Source: Spirochaetaceae bacterium
GTDB taxonomy: Bacteria > Spirochaetota > Spirochaetia > SZUA-6 > Bin103
Length of the DNA stretch: 47,504 bases
Direction of reading: 5' to 3'
Assembly (NCBI GenBank): GCA_028820215.1
Contig: JAPPKD010000005.1
Location: 1 to 47,504, forward strand
The position numbers and the translations under genes were made by a program. Positions 25,812 to 34,709 of the stretch are shown piece by piece. Below the pieces are notes generated by a model that worked only from the letters and a program-made list of their open reading frames with translations, was not told the origin of the DNA and did not search any database. Each line of letters opens with the position of its first letter. The first letter of the stretch is position 1.

Positions 25812-27995
25812 TCAGTACCTCCGGATGCTCGACAGGCGTATCTCCCCGATCTGGCCGAAGAAGTTGCCCCACCCCAGCCAGTTGAACGCTCCCCCGTAGC
25901 GGGAGTAGCCCTGCAGCCTGGACGAGATGCTGAACTGGGCGTCGTGCCGGCGGTCGTTGACCAGCCGGCGCCCGTCCGGGCGGTACATCTGCCAGATGCG
26001 GGTTCCGTCCAGAAAGAGCTGATGGACCTCATCGGCATGCGAGTACTGCCAGGCGACGTGGTGCCACTCCGTGTCGCGTATGCCGACCGCTTCCCGTTCC
26101 GCGACGATGCCGTCCGGACGTGACCACGGGTGGAGGTTCAGCAGCGCGTGCTCCGGTTCGGCGCCCAGGAAGTGGACGCCGGGGGCCATGCTCCCATCCA
26201 GCGCGTCGTGGTCGGACAGGTACAGCTCCCACACCCCGCGCTCGGTGTTGTCGTAGGTCCCGAAGACGTGCCCGAAGTGGAACTCCCGCCCATAGCCGTC
26301 CACCGGCCCGCCGCGCCGCAGCCAGGCTTCCACCGTCCACTCGGCCGCACAGGTGCGCAGATCGATCTTGTCGTTGTGCTGCGGTCCGACGAACCCCCCT
26401 TCCCCGCCGCCGATGAAGGAGGGATACCGCCCCCAGCCGGGCCGCGGCAGACGCGTGTCTCCCTTCACGTTGGTCCAGGTGAGGGTCAACTCCTCGTCGC
26501 CGGCGAGATCCGGTATCAGCTTGCCGCTGGCCCCCTGCCAGTCCCAGAGCGCCACCGTGTGCCGATCCAGCTCGATGTAGCGCAACGCGCCCGGCAGCAC
26601 CGCCAGCACCAGGTCCCGGCGATCGGTCTGACCGCCGGCGTCCCTGGCCTCCACACGCACGTCCGCCCGACCCGTAGCACTCGGGATGCCGCCGAACTCT
26701 CCCTTGGCGCCGTCGAACGCGATCCCGGCCGGCAGGGCACCGTCCCGTATCTCCCACCGCACGGGCCCGGCCATGTGCCGGACCGTCAATCGTTCGCGAT
26801 ATGCCTGACCCGCGAAGGCGACCGGCAACGACTCTTCGACGATACGGCCCGGGCGCACGCACAGCCCGAACGTGTGCTCATCCGTGTGCCCGGCGGCGTC
26901 AGCCGCTCGAACCGTGATCTCCGTTTCTTCCGCGGCTGCCGTGGGAGTGCCCTCGATCGTGCCGCCGGCCTCATCGAGCCGCAGTCCCGCCGGCAGCCGG
27001 CCCGCGGCTACCTTCCAGGTCACCGCTCCCTGCGCCGCATCCGCCGACAGCGACTCCGCATAGGGCACGTTCACGCCCGCGTCGGGCAGCTCGCGGCGAA
27101 CCACCGCCAGCCGGTCGGCCGCGGGGTAGCGCATGACGTCGGAGATCCGCAACTCGTCGATCTCCCCCTCGAAGTTGCACGCTCCCCGGCCCAGGTAGAC
27201 CCCGAAGTTGTCCTTGCTCAGGGCATCGTCCGAAGGGTCGTGCTGGGAGTGCAGGAACCCGCCGACCACGAACGGCAGATCGCACCGTGATGCGTCGTTG
27301 GCCACGGCTCGCCCCCCGGGCCGGCTCTCCCGGTAGATCAGCTTCCCGTCGAGGAACATGAAATGCATCTGGTCTTCGTAGCGGAACTGCCAGGCGACAT
27401 GGTGCCAGCGGTCGTCGTCGATGGCCGGCGCCGTGGCGAACGCGCCGACCTCGTTCACGTCGTTGTGGGGAGCCCGCTCATATGAGCCGATGTAGCGGCC
27501 CTGCGGGGCGAGCCCGTTCCCGTTGATCCACAAGTCGTGATGGCGCAGCTTCTTGAGGATGGGCCAATGCGGCCAGAGCAGGTAGAAGTTCCAGCCCGCA
27601 CGCACGCCTTCGGGCATGCCGAACCCCTCGTCGTCGGTACCACAGATGTTCAGGTAGCCGGACGCTCCCGCCCATGCTTCGTCCCGCCGTTCGCCGGGCC
27701 GCGCGGCGAGTCGAAGCCATGCCTCGATCGTCCACTCCCTGGTACAGCCGCGCAGCTCCAGCTTGTCGTCGTCCACGGGGCCGACCAGGATCTCGGCATC
27801 GTCGTCGCTCCCGGTGAAGCGAGCGGTGGCGCCGAAGCCGGGGCGGCTGCCCCACAGCGCCTTCCCGTGCGCGCGCAGCGTCAGTTCGCCATCGCCACAG
27901 GCATCGTGGGCCAGATCGCCCTCCCCCTCGTCGAAGTGATAGAGCGCCACGGTGTGCTCGTCCGGCTCGAACGGCCGGGTCCAGTCGGAGCTCAT
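25812..27995 (-). CDS. LamG array protein 3 (subtype D, most divergent)
   Basis: 727 residues with the same layout, but the outlier of the set. Module 1 has CTREWTIEAWLRLAARPGE and a distinct loop (FYLLWPHWPILKKLRHHDLW). The Ig-like units read LPAGLRLDEAGGTIEGTP and LPAGIAFDGAKGEFGGIP. Module 2 starts HTVALWDWQGASG and lacks two of the cysteines found in the others (HVFGTYD and DAQFS in place of CGTYD and DCQFS). The C-terminal signature GWGNFFGQIGEIRLSSIRRY is unchanged. No signal peptide. It starts 19 bases after gene 4 ends and may be an old branch bridging subtypes A and B/C. Confidence 0.87.
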   Translation of the reverse strand: MSSDWTRPFEPDEHTVALYHFDEGEGDLAHDACGDGELTLRAHGKALWGSRPGFGATARFTGSDDDAEILVGPVDDDKLELRGCTREWTIEAWLRLAARPGERRDEAWAGASGYLNICGTDDEGFGMPEGVRAGWNFYLLWPHWPILKKLRHHDLWINGNGLAPQGRYIGSYERAPHNDVNEVGAFATAPAIDDDRWHHVAWQFRYEDQMHFMFLDGKLIYRESRPGGRAVANDASRCDLPFVVGGFLHSQHDPSDDALSKDNFGVYLGRGACNFEGEIDELRISDVMRYPAADRLAVVRRELPDAGVNVPYAESLSADAAQGAVTWKVAAGRLPAGLRLDEAGGTIEGTPTAAAEETEITVRAADAAGHTDEHTFGLCVRPGRIVEESLPVAFAGQAYRERLTVRHMAGPVRWEIRDGALPAGIAFDGAKGEFGGIPSATGRADVRVEARDAGGQTDRRDLVLAVLPGALRYIELDRHTVALWDWQGASGKLIPDLAGDEELTLTWTNVKGDTRLPRPGWGRYPSFIGGGEGGFVGPQHNDKIDLRTCAAEWTVEAWLRRGGPVDGYGREFHFGHVFGTYDNTERGVWELYLSDHDALDGSMAPGVHFLGAEPEHALLNLHPWSRPDGIVAEREAVGIRDTEWHHVAWQYSHADEVHQLFLDGTRIWQMYRPDGRRLVNDRRHDAQFSISSRLQGYSRYGGAFNWLGWGNFFGQIGEIRLSSIRRY

Positions 27996-28014
27996 GCCGA
28001 TGCCTCCCGTCCGA

Positions 28015-30225
28015 TCAGTAACGCCTGATGCCCGACACGCGTATCTCGCCGATCTGCCCGAAGAAGTTGCCCCAGCCCAGATAGTTGGGATGGTGGTGGC
28101 CGCCGTTCTCGTCCGTGCACCAGTAGGCGTAGCGGGCGATACGGGTCGCGACGCTGAACTGCGCCTTGTGCCGGCGCTCGTTGACCAGGGTGATGCCGTC
28201 CGGCTGGCGCATCTGCCAGATCAGCGCACCGTCGAGGAACAACTGGTGCAGGTCGTCCGAGCGGCCGTACTGCCAGGCCACGTGGTGCCACTGATCGTCC
28301 CGAATCCCCGCAGCTTGGCGATCGCCCACGATGCCCCCCGGCCGTTTCCACGGATGCAGGTCCTTCAGAACGCGGTCCGGTCCGCATGCGAAGTGCACGC
28401 CGGGCGCCCAGCTCCCGTCCGGCGAATCGAGGTTGGAGAGGTACAGCTCCCAGACCCCGCTCTCGGAGGTGTCATAGGTGCCGCAGACGTGTCCGAAGTC
28501 GAACGGCCGTGAGGCGCCGAACGCTTCCACCGGGCCACCGGGGCGGATCCATGCCTCGACCGTCCATGCCTCACGGCACGTCCTGAGATTGTGCCTGTCG
28601 TCGTCGGTCTTCAGGCTCACCCAGCCGTGCTCGCCGTGACCGGTGTCCTGCGGGAACCGTCCCTCCCGGCCGGGCCACGCAGCCCTTCGGTCCGCGGCCC
28701 GGCCGGCACAGGTCAGCGTCAACCCCTCGTCCCCCAGGGCGTCCCTGGCGTACAGCCGGTCCTCGTCCTGCCAGTCGTACAGGAACACGGTGTCCGCATC
28801 GGCGTCGATGCGGCGCAGCTCGGCGGGAAGCACCCGAATCGCCAGGTCTCGTGTCGACCCGGCACCCGCGGAGTCCATGGCCGCCACCCGGAACTCGCCG
28901 ATGCCGCGGTCGACCGGCACGCCCCTCAGCTCACCCGAGGTTGGGTCCAGCGCGATGCCGGGTGGCGGCCCTCCCGCATTCACCTCCCACCTGACGGGCT
29001 CCACGGCGTAGCGGCTCTCCAACCGGTGCCGGTACTCCGTCCCCACGAAGGCAGGCGGCAGCGCTTCGGTCGCGATCGTGCCGCTGCGGATGCCGATGAC
29101 GAAGCCATGGCGGTCGCGGTGACCGCCCTCGTCGGTTGCGCTGACCGTGAAACGTGCGTTTCGGTTGACCTGCCCACGTACCGTCCCTTCGACGATGCCG
29201 TCGTCCCGCAACTCCAGCCCGTTCGGAAGACGGCCGTCGGAGAGCTCCCACCTGACGCCCCCATCCGCGCCGTCCGCCGCGAGCTCCACGCGGTAAGGAA
29301 CGTCCGGGACGGCGAACGGGAGCGCTTCGGTGCCGAACCGGTAGCCGGCGCGCAGCCACTCGTCGTCGTAGACGTCACAGGGCGAGAACCCGGGCCCACC
29401 GACGATGGCGAGCCGGTCCGCGACCGGGTAGCGCATGACGTCGGAGATCCGCAGGTCGTACATCTCCCCGACGAAGTTGCCCCGTCCGGGCCACGGCGGA
29501 TCGCTCCAGCAGAGGATCCCACCCACCATGAACGGCACGCCGACGTGCTCGTCGGTGTCGTTGAAGATCTTCCGATAGGGCTGGATGCGTCGCACCGGTG
29601 TGCCGTCGACGAACAGGACGTGCACCTGGTCGCGGAAGCGGAACTGCCAGGCCACGTGATGCCACCGCTCGTCGCGTATCCCGGCCACATCCGCTCCCGC
29701 AAGGGCCGGCTCGCTGCCGACGCCATAGTGCACGTCATGGTTGGGGTCCTTGCCCGCGAAGTTCCCCTCGTAGCGGGAGGTGGGCAGCAATCCGTGCCCG
29801 GCGTCGGGAGCGCTCCCCCCTTCCAGCAGAAGCTGAAAGCCGGCGCGGACGCCGATGTGCGAGAGATGGTAGCCCTCCTCGGAGGACCCGCAGAGGTGCG
29901 CGTACGTGGTGTTCCGGGCGAACCCTCCCCATGGTCCGGTGTAGCGAATCCAGGCTTCCACCGTCCATTCCCGCGTACAGGGCTTCAGCATCAGCTTGGG
30001 GTGGTTGAGCGGGCCGACGAACACGTTGGCGTCATCGTCGACGGATGCGAAGCGAGCCGCGGCGCCGCCGTCCGGTGCGCGGCCCCAGAGCGCCTGCCTG
30101 GCCGTCAGCGTCAGCGCAGCGTCACCGCAGGCGTCGTGCGCCTCGCGGCCCTCCCCCTCGTCGAAACGGTACAGCGCCACCGTGTGCCGATCCGGCTCCA
30201 AGCGCCTGGTCCAGTCCGAGCTCAT
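28015..30225 (-). CDS. LamG array protein 4 (subtype B)
   Basis: 736 residues. Subtype B differs in LamG 1: it has HPKLMLKPCTREWTVEAWI, a GYHLSHIGVRAGFQLLLEG loop, and the end GEMYDLRISDVMRYP. A longer linker with GPGFSPCDVYDDEW precedes the first Ig-like unit. LamG 2 carries an insertion (YAYWCTDENGGHHHPNYLGW). GGGAGG 7 bases upstream supports ATG 30225 (MSSDW) rather than ATG 30273, which would overlap gene 5. The gene starts 4 bases after the end of gene 5. A 316-base stretch (29368-29683) is almost identical to gene 6. Confidence 0.88.
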   Translation of the reverse strand: MSSDWTRRLEPDRHTVALYRFDEGEGREAHDACGDAALTLTARQALWGRAPDGGAAARFASVDDDANVFVGPLNHPKLMLKPCTREWTVEAWIRYTGPWGGFARNTTYAHLCGSSEEGYHLSHIGVRAGFQLLLEGGSAPDAGHGLLPTSRYEGNFAGKDPNHDVHYGVGSEPALAGADVAGIRDERWHHVAWQFRFRDQVHVLFVDGTPVRRIQPYRKIFNDTDEHVGVPFMVGGILCWSDPPWPGRGNFVGEMYDLRISDVMRYPVADRLAIVGGPGFSPCDVYDDEWLRAGYRFGTEALPFAVPDVPYRVELAADGADGGVRWELSDGRLPNGLELRDDGIVEGTVRGQVNRNARFTVSATDEGGHRDRHGFVIGIRSGTIATEALPPAFVGTEYRHRLESRYAVEPVRWEVNAGGPPPGIALDPTSGELRGVPVDRGIGEFRVAAMDSAGAGSTRDLAIRVLPAELRRIDADADTVFLYDWQDEDRLYARDALGDEGLTLTCAGRAADRRAAWPGREGRFPQDTGHGEHGWVSLKTDDDRHNLRTCREAWTVEAWIRPGGPVEAFGASRPFDFGHVCGTYDTSESGVWELYLSNLDSPDGSWAPGVHFACGPDRVLKDLHPWKRPGGIVGDRQAAGIRDDQWHHVAWQYGRSDDLHQLFLDGALIWQMRQPDGITLVNERRHKAQFSVATRIARYAYWCTDENGGHHHPNYLGWGNFFGQIGEIRVSGIRRY
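29368..29683 (-). repeat. Gene-conversion tract, copy in LamG gene 4 (partner 33849-34164)
   Basis: Aligned by eye at a constant offset of 4481 bases, the 316 bases here and at 33849-34164 differ at only two sites (29408 C/A and 29669 C/G). Immediately outside, the two genes diverge clearly. The tract covers the VAWQF strand, the VDGTPVRRIQPYRK hairpin and the end of LamG 1. Confidence 0.85.
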
Positions 30226-30229
30226 TCCC

Positions 30230-32476
30230 TTACCTCCCACCGTACCGCCGGACATCGGAAATGCGGATCTCACCGATCTGACCGAAGAAGTTGCCCCAGC
30301 CCACGTAGTTGAAGCCGCCCCCGTATCGGGTGTAACCGGTCAGGCGGCTGAACACGCTGAACTGGCAGTCGTGCTCGCGGTCGTTGACCAGAGCGCGGCC
30401 GTCGGGATTGTCCATCTCCCAGATCGGCCTGCCGTCCAGGAAGAGCTGGTGCCGATCCTCGGCGTAGCTGTACTGCCACGCCACGTGGTGCCACTCCGTG
30501 TCGCTGATCCCGATCTCCTCCCGCCCGGCCACGATGCCACCCGGGCGCATCCACGGATGCAGGTTCCTCCAGGTGTAGTCACGGCTCTGGAAGTGCACGC
30601 CCGGCGCCATGCCGGCATCGGGCGAGTTCAGCTCGGACAGATACAGCTCCCAGACGCCCTGCTCCCTGCTGTCGTACGTACCGCAGACGTGGCCGTAGTC
30701 GAACCGCTTCAGGGGAGGGTCGTCGAACCCCTGCCACGGACCGCCGCGGCGCACCCAGGCTTCCACCGTCCACTCCTCGGCGCAGGTCTTCATATCGAGC
30801 CGGGGATCCGGCCGGTGGCGGCCTTCGAACCGGGGATAGCTCTCCTGCTCCTGGCCCATGACGGCGTAGCCGTGCTCGCCGTGCCCGGTCTCCTGCGGGA
30901 ACCGCCCCTCCCGGCCAGGCCATGCCACCCGGCGATCCGCGCCCATGTTGGTGTAGGTGAGCGCCAGCTCGGGATCGCCACTCACCCGTTCCGGGATCAG
31001 CCGGCCGCCCGGTCCCTGCCAGTCGTACAGCGCCACGGCGTGCTCGTCGACGTCGAGCACGCGCAGCGCCGCCGGCAGCACCCTGAGCGTGAGCTCCACG
31101 CGATCCTGCAGCCCATTCGCGTCGGTCACCCGTACCGCCACTCTCGACCACCCTTCCTCGACCGCGGTCCCGGCCAGGCGCCCCGTTTTCGCGTCCAGGC
31201 TCACCCCTTCCGGAAGGGTTCCCGAGACGACCTCCCACTCAAGCGGCCGGGCCATGTGCGCGGCGGTCAACGTGGCGCGGTAGGCCGCACCCGCGAAGGC
31301 CGCGGGCAGCGACTCCGTGACCAACCGCCCGCGCACCACCGCAAGGCTGAAGGCGTGCTCGTCTGCCGCTCCCGCCTCGTCGCACGCCCGGACCGTGAGC
31401 TCCTGCTTCGCCACCGGCTCCTCCGGCGTGCCGCGAATCACCCCCTCGGACGGGTCCAGGCTCATTCCCGCGGGCAGGCTGCCTGCCGCCGGCTCCCACG
31501 AGACCCTGCCGGCGGCCGCATCCGCGCCCAGCCGAACCTGATAGGGCAGGTTCAGGCCCGCGTCGGGCAGCTTCTGGCGGATGATGGTCAGCCCGTCGGC
31601 CACCGCGTAGCGCATGACTTTCGAGATACGGAGCTCGTCGATCTCCCCTTCCAGGTTGAACATGGTCATGCCGAAGTCCCCGGGGACCCAGCCGTCCCGA
31701 TGCTCCGGACGGAGAAAGCCTCCCACCTGAAACGGGATGTCGCAGCGCTCGGCATCGCCCGCGATGATCCGGGTCGAAGCGCAGCCCGGCGCCGGGAGCT
31801 GCGCTCTCCTGACGAGCGTTCCGTCGACGAAGAGGAAATTCGTCTGATCCCGGTAGCGGAACTGCCACGCCACGTGATGCCACTCCGTGTCGCGGAAGCG
31901 TCCCCGGTCCTCGTGCAGCCAGCCGAACGGGGTCTCGGGCATGAGGGCGTTGCTCGTGTCATGGTTCGGGTCTCTTCCGCGGAGCGATCCAATGAATCTG
32001 GCTCCGGGAATGAGCCCGTCCTCGCGGGTCCACTTCAACCCCTCGGCCTTCGTCTGGTGCAGGTGGAACGACCAGCCTTGCCGATACCCATCCGCCAACG
32101 CACAGCCTTCCTCGTCGGTGGCGCAGATGAAGCCGCAGGTATATGCCTTGCCGGGGGGCCAGCTCCGGGCGCGGTCCTTCCCGCCGGGGCCCGTGTATCG
32201 CACCCAGGCTTCGACCGTCCACTCGCGCGTGCAGGTCCGCAGCTCCAGCTTGTCGTTGTTCGCCGGGCCGATCAGCAGGTGGGCGTTCTGCCGGTCGAAC
32301 CGCGCCGTGGCCCCGAAGCCCGGCCGCCTTCCCCACAGTGCCTTCCGGTAGGCCCGCAGGGTCAATTCCGGATCGCCGCAGGCATCATGCGCCTGGTCGC
32401 CGGAGCCTTCGTCGAAGTGGTAGAGCGCCACCGTGTGCTCATCCGGCTCGAACGGCCGGGTCCAGTCGGAGCTCAT
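30230..32476 (-). CDS. LamG array protein 5 (subtype C)
   Basis: 748 residues. Subtype C is close to A in outline but has its own features: CGFICATDEEGCALADGYRQ in LamG 1, and in LamG 2 the stretch ESYPRFEGRHRPDPRLDMKT replaces the subtype A linker. The Ig-like units read LPAGMSLDPSEGVIRGTP and LPEGVSLDAKTGRLAGTA. The C-terminus is three residues longer than in its siblings (RRYGGR), and its last codons lie next to the ribosome binding site of gene 4. No signal peptide. Its closest relative is gene 7, one 4.47-kb period away, not its neighbours. Confidence 0.88.
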   Translation of the reverse strand: MSSDWTRPFEPDEHTVALYHFDEGSGDQAHDACGDPELTLRAYRKALWGRRPGFGATARFDRQNAHLLIGPANNDKLELRTCTREWTVEAWVRYTGPGGKDRARSWPPGKAYTCGFICATDEEGCALADGYRQGWSFHLHQTKAEGLKWTREDGLIPGARFIGSLRGRDPNHDTSNALMPETPFGWLHEDRGRFRDTEWHHVAWQFRYRDQTNFLFVDGTLVRRAQLPAPGCASTRIIAGDAERCDIPFQVGGFLRPEHRDGWVPGDFGMTMFNLEGEIDELRISKVMRYAVADGLTIIRQKLPDAGLNLPYQVRLGADAAAGRVSWEPAAGSLPAGMSLDPSEGVIRGTPEEPVAKQELTVRACDEAGAADEHAFSLAVVRGRLVTESLPAAFAGAAYRATLTAAHMARPLEWEVVSGTLPEGVSLDAKTGRLAGTAVEEGWSRVAVRVTDANGLQDRVELTLRVLPAALRVLDVDEHAVALYDWQGPGGRLIPERVSGDPELALTYTNMGADRRVAWPGREGRFPQETGHGEHGYAVMGQEQESYPRFEGRHRPDPRLDMKTCAEEWTVEAWVRRGGPWQGFDDPPLKRFDYGHVCGTYDSREQGVWELYLSELNSPDAGMAPGVHFQSRDYTWRNLHPWMRPGGIVAGREEIGISDTEWHHVAWQYSYAEDRHQLFLDGRPIWEMDNPDGRALVNDREHDCQFSVFSRLTGYTRYGGGFNYVGWGNFFGQIGEIRISDVRRYGGR

Positions 32477-32495
32477 GCCGATCCCTCCCGCGTGA

Positions 32496-34709
32496 TCAGT
32501 ACCGCCTGATGCCAGACACGCGTATCTCGCCGATCTGCCCGAAGAAGTTGCCCCAGCCCAGGTAGTTCGGGTGGTGGTGGCGGCCGTCCTTGTCCGTGCA
32601 CCAGTAGGCGTAGCGGTCGATCCTGGTGCCGACGCTGAACTGCCCCGTGTGCCGGCGCTCGTTGACCAGCCTGATGCCGTCCGGCTGATGCATCTGCCAG
32701 ATCAGCGCACCGTCGAGGAACAACTGGTGCAGGTCGTCCGAGCAGCCGTACTGCCAGGCCACGTGATGCCACTGATCGTCCCGTATTCCCGCATCTTCGT
32801 GACTGCCCACGACGCCTGCCGGCCGCTTCCACGGATGCAGGTCCTTGAGCACCAGATCCGGCCCGCATGCGAAGTGCACGCCGGGCGCCCAGCTCCCGTC
32901 CGGCGAGTCGAGGTTGGAGATGAAAAGCTCCCACACGCCGCTTTCCGACGTGTCATACGTGCCGCAGACGTGTCCGAAGTCGAACGGGCGCGAGGCGCCG
33001 AACCCCTGCACCGGGCCACCCGGCCGGATCCATGCCTCGACCGTCCACGCCTCACGGCAGGTCCGCAGATTGTGCTTGTCGTCGTCGGTCTTGAGGCTCA
33101 CCCAGCCGTGCTCGCCATGACCGGTATCCTGCGGAAACCGTCCCTCCCGGCCGGGCCACGCGACCCGCCGGTCCGAGTGCCGGCCGACACAGGTCAGGGT
33201 CAGCTCCTCGTCTCCCAGGGCGTCCCTGGCGTACAGCGGGTCTTCGTCCTGCCAGCCGTACAGGAACACGGTGTCGGCATCGGCCTCGATGCGATGCAAC
33301 TCCCGGGGAAGCACCCGCATTCCCAGAGATCGTGTCGCCCCGGCACCCGCGGAGTCCGCGGCCGCCACCCGGAACTGGCAGGTGCCGCGCTCGGCCGGCA
33401 CGCCCGTCAGTGCTCCGGAGGCTTCCTCCAGGACGATCCCATCGGGAGGCGTTCCTGAGGTCACCTCCCACGTGACGGGCTTCACCGCATGTCTGCTCTC
33501 CAGCAGGTGTCGGTATTCGGTCCCGACGAAGGCGGGCGGCAGGGCCGCGGTCGTGATCGTGACCGTGCGGATGCCGATGGCGAAGGTATGGCTGTCGCAC
33601 TGCCCTGCCTGGTCGGTGGCGTTGACCGTGAAATGGGCGTCCCGGTCGACGTACCCGCGTACCGTGCCTTCGACGATGCCGTCTTCCCGCAGCTCCAGCC
33701 CGTTCGGAAGACGGCCGTCGGAGAGCTCCCACCTGACGCTCCCGTCCGCACCGTCCGCGGCGAGCTCAACGCGGTACGGAACGTCCGGGACGGCGAACGG
33801 CAGCGCTTCGGTGCCGAAGCGGAAGCCGGCGCGGAGGGACTCGTCGGCGTAGACGTCACAGGGCGAGAACCCGGGCCCACCGACGATGGAGAGCCGGTCC
33901 GCGACCGGGTAGCGCATGACGTCGGAGATCCGCAGGTCGTACATCTCCCCGACGAAGTTGCCCCGTCCGGGCCACGGCGGATCGCTCCAGCAGAGGATCC
34001 CACCCACCATGAACGGCACGCCGACGTGCTCGTCGGTGTCGTTGAAGATCTTCCGATAGGGCTGGATGCGTCGCACCGGTGTGCCGTCGACGAACAGGAC
34101 GTGCACCTGGTCGCGGAAGCGGAACTGCCAGGCCACGTGATGCCACCGGTCGTCGCGTATCCCGTCCGCGTCCCTTGCCGCAAGGGCCGGCTCCAGGTCG
34201 GCCATGTAGTGCACGTCGTAGTTGGGGTCCTTCCCGGCGAAGTTCCCCTCGTAGCGTGAGGTCGGCAGCAATCCATGCCCGGCGTCGGGAGCGTTGCCAC
34301 CTTCCAGCAGAAACTGAAACCCGCCGCGGACCCCGATGTGCGAGAGATGGTAGCCCTCCTCGGAGGACCCGCAGAGGTGTGCGTAGGTGGCGTCGTACCT
34401 GCCGAATCCGCCCCATGGCCCCGTATAGCGAATCCAGGCCTCCACCGTCCATTCCCGCGTGCAGGGCTTCAACATCAGCTTGGGGTGGTTGAGCGGACCG
34501 ACGAACACGTTGGCGTCATCGTCGATGGACTCGAAGCGAGCCGCGGCGCCGCCGTTCGGCGCCCGGCCCCAGAGCGCGTGCCTGGCCCTCAGCGTCAGCG
34601 CCGCGTCACCGCAGGCGTCGTGCGCCTCGCAGCCGTCCCCTTCGTCGAACCGGTAGAGCGCGACGGTGTGCCGATCCGGCTCGAAACGGCCGGCCCAGTC
34701 GGAGCTCAT
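32496..34709 (-). CDS. LamG array protein 6 (subtype B)
   Basis: 737 residues, paralogue of gene 4. LamG 1 has HPKLMLKPCTREWTVEAWI and GYHLSHIGVRGGFQFLLEGG; LamG 2 has the histidine-rich insertion YAYWCTDKDGRHHHPNYLGW. The Ig-like units (LPNGLELREDGIVEGTV, PPDGIVLEEASGALTGVP) differ more from gene 4 than the rest of the protein, while 33849-34164 is nearly identical to gene 4 at the DNA level. Its ATG overlaps the stop of gene 7 by one base (TGATG), so the two are translationally coupled. No signal peptide. Confidence 0.88.
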   Translation of the reverse strand: MSSDWAGRFEPDRHTVALYRFDEGDGCEAHDACGDAALTLRARHALWGRAPNGGAAARFESIDDDANVFVGPLNHPKLMLKPCTREWTVEAWIRYTGPWGGFGRYDATYAHLCGSSEEGYHLSHIGVRGGFQFLLEGGNAPDAGHGLLPTSRYEGNFAGKDPNYDVHYMADLEPALAARDADGIRDDRWHHVAWQFRFRDQVHVLFVDGTPVRRIQPYRKIFNDTDEHVGVPFMVGGILCWSDPPWPGRGNFVGEMYDLRISDVMRYPVADRLSIVGGPGFSPCDVYADESLRAGFRFGTEALPFAVPDVPYRVELAADGADGSVRWELSDGRLPNGLELREDGIVEGTVRGYVDRDAHFTVNATDQAGQCDSHTFAIGIRTVTITTAALPPAFVGTEYRHLLESRHAVKPVTWEVTSGTPPDGIVLEEASGALTGVPAERGTCQFRVAAADSAGAGATRSLGMRVLPRELHRIEADADTVFLYGWQDEDPLYARDALGDEELTLTCVGRHSDRRVAWPGREGRFPQDTGHGEHGWVSLKTDDDKHNLRTCREAWTVEAWIRPGGPVQGFGASRPFDFGHVCGTYDTSESGVWELFISNLDSPDGSWAPGVHFACGPDLVLKDLHPWKRPAGVVGSHEDAGIRDDQWHHVAWQYGCSDDLHQLFLDGALIWQMHQPDGIRLVNERRHTGQFSVGTRIDRYAYWCTDKDGRHHHPNYLGWGNFFGQIGEIRVSGIRRY
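33849..34164 (-). repeat. Gene-conversion tract, copy in LamG gene 6 (partner 29368-29683)
   Basis: Second copy of the near-identical 316-base tract. Synonymous positions are also identical, which argues for recent homogenisation or recombination and against protein-level constraint alone. Confidence 0.85.

Noticed and set aside
29996..32509. 837-codon open frame on the plus strand across LamG genes 5 and 4
   Set aside because: It is antisense to two proteins with clear repeated domains. Similar antisense frames appear opposite the other array genes because GC-rich codons avoid stops on the opposite strand. Its translation is Arg/Pro/His/Val-rich and without motifs.
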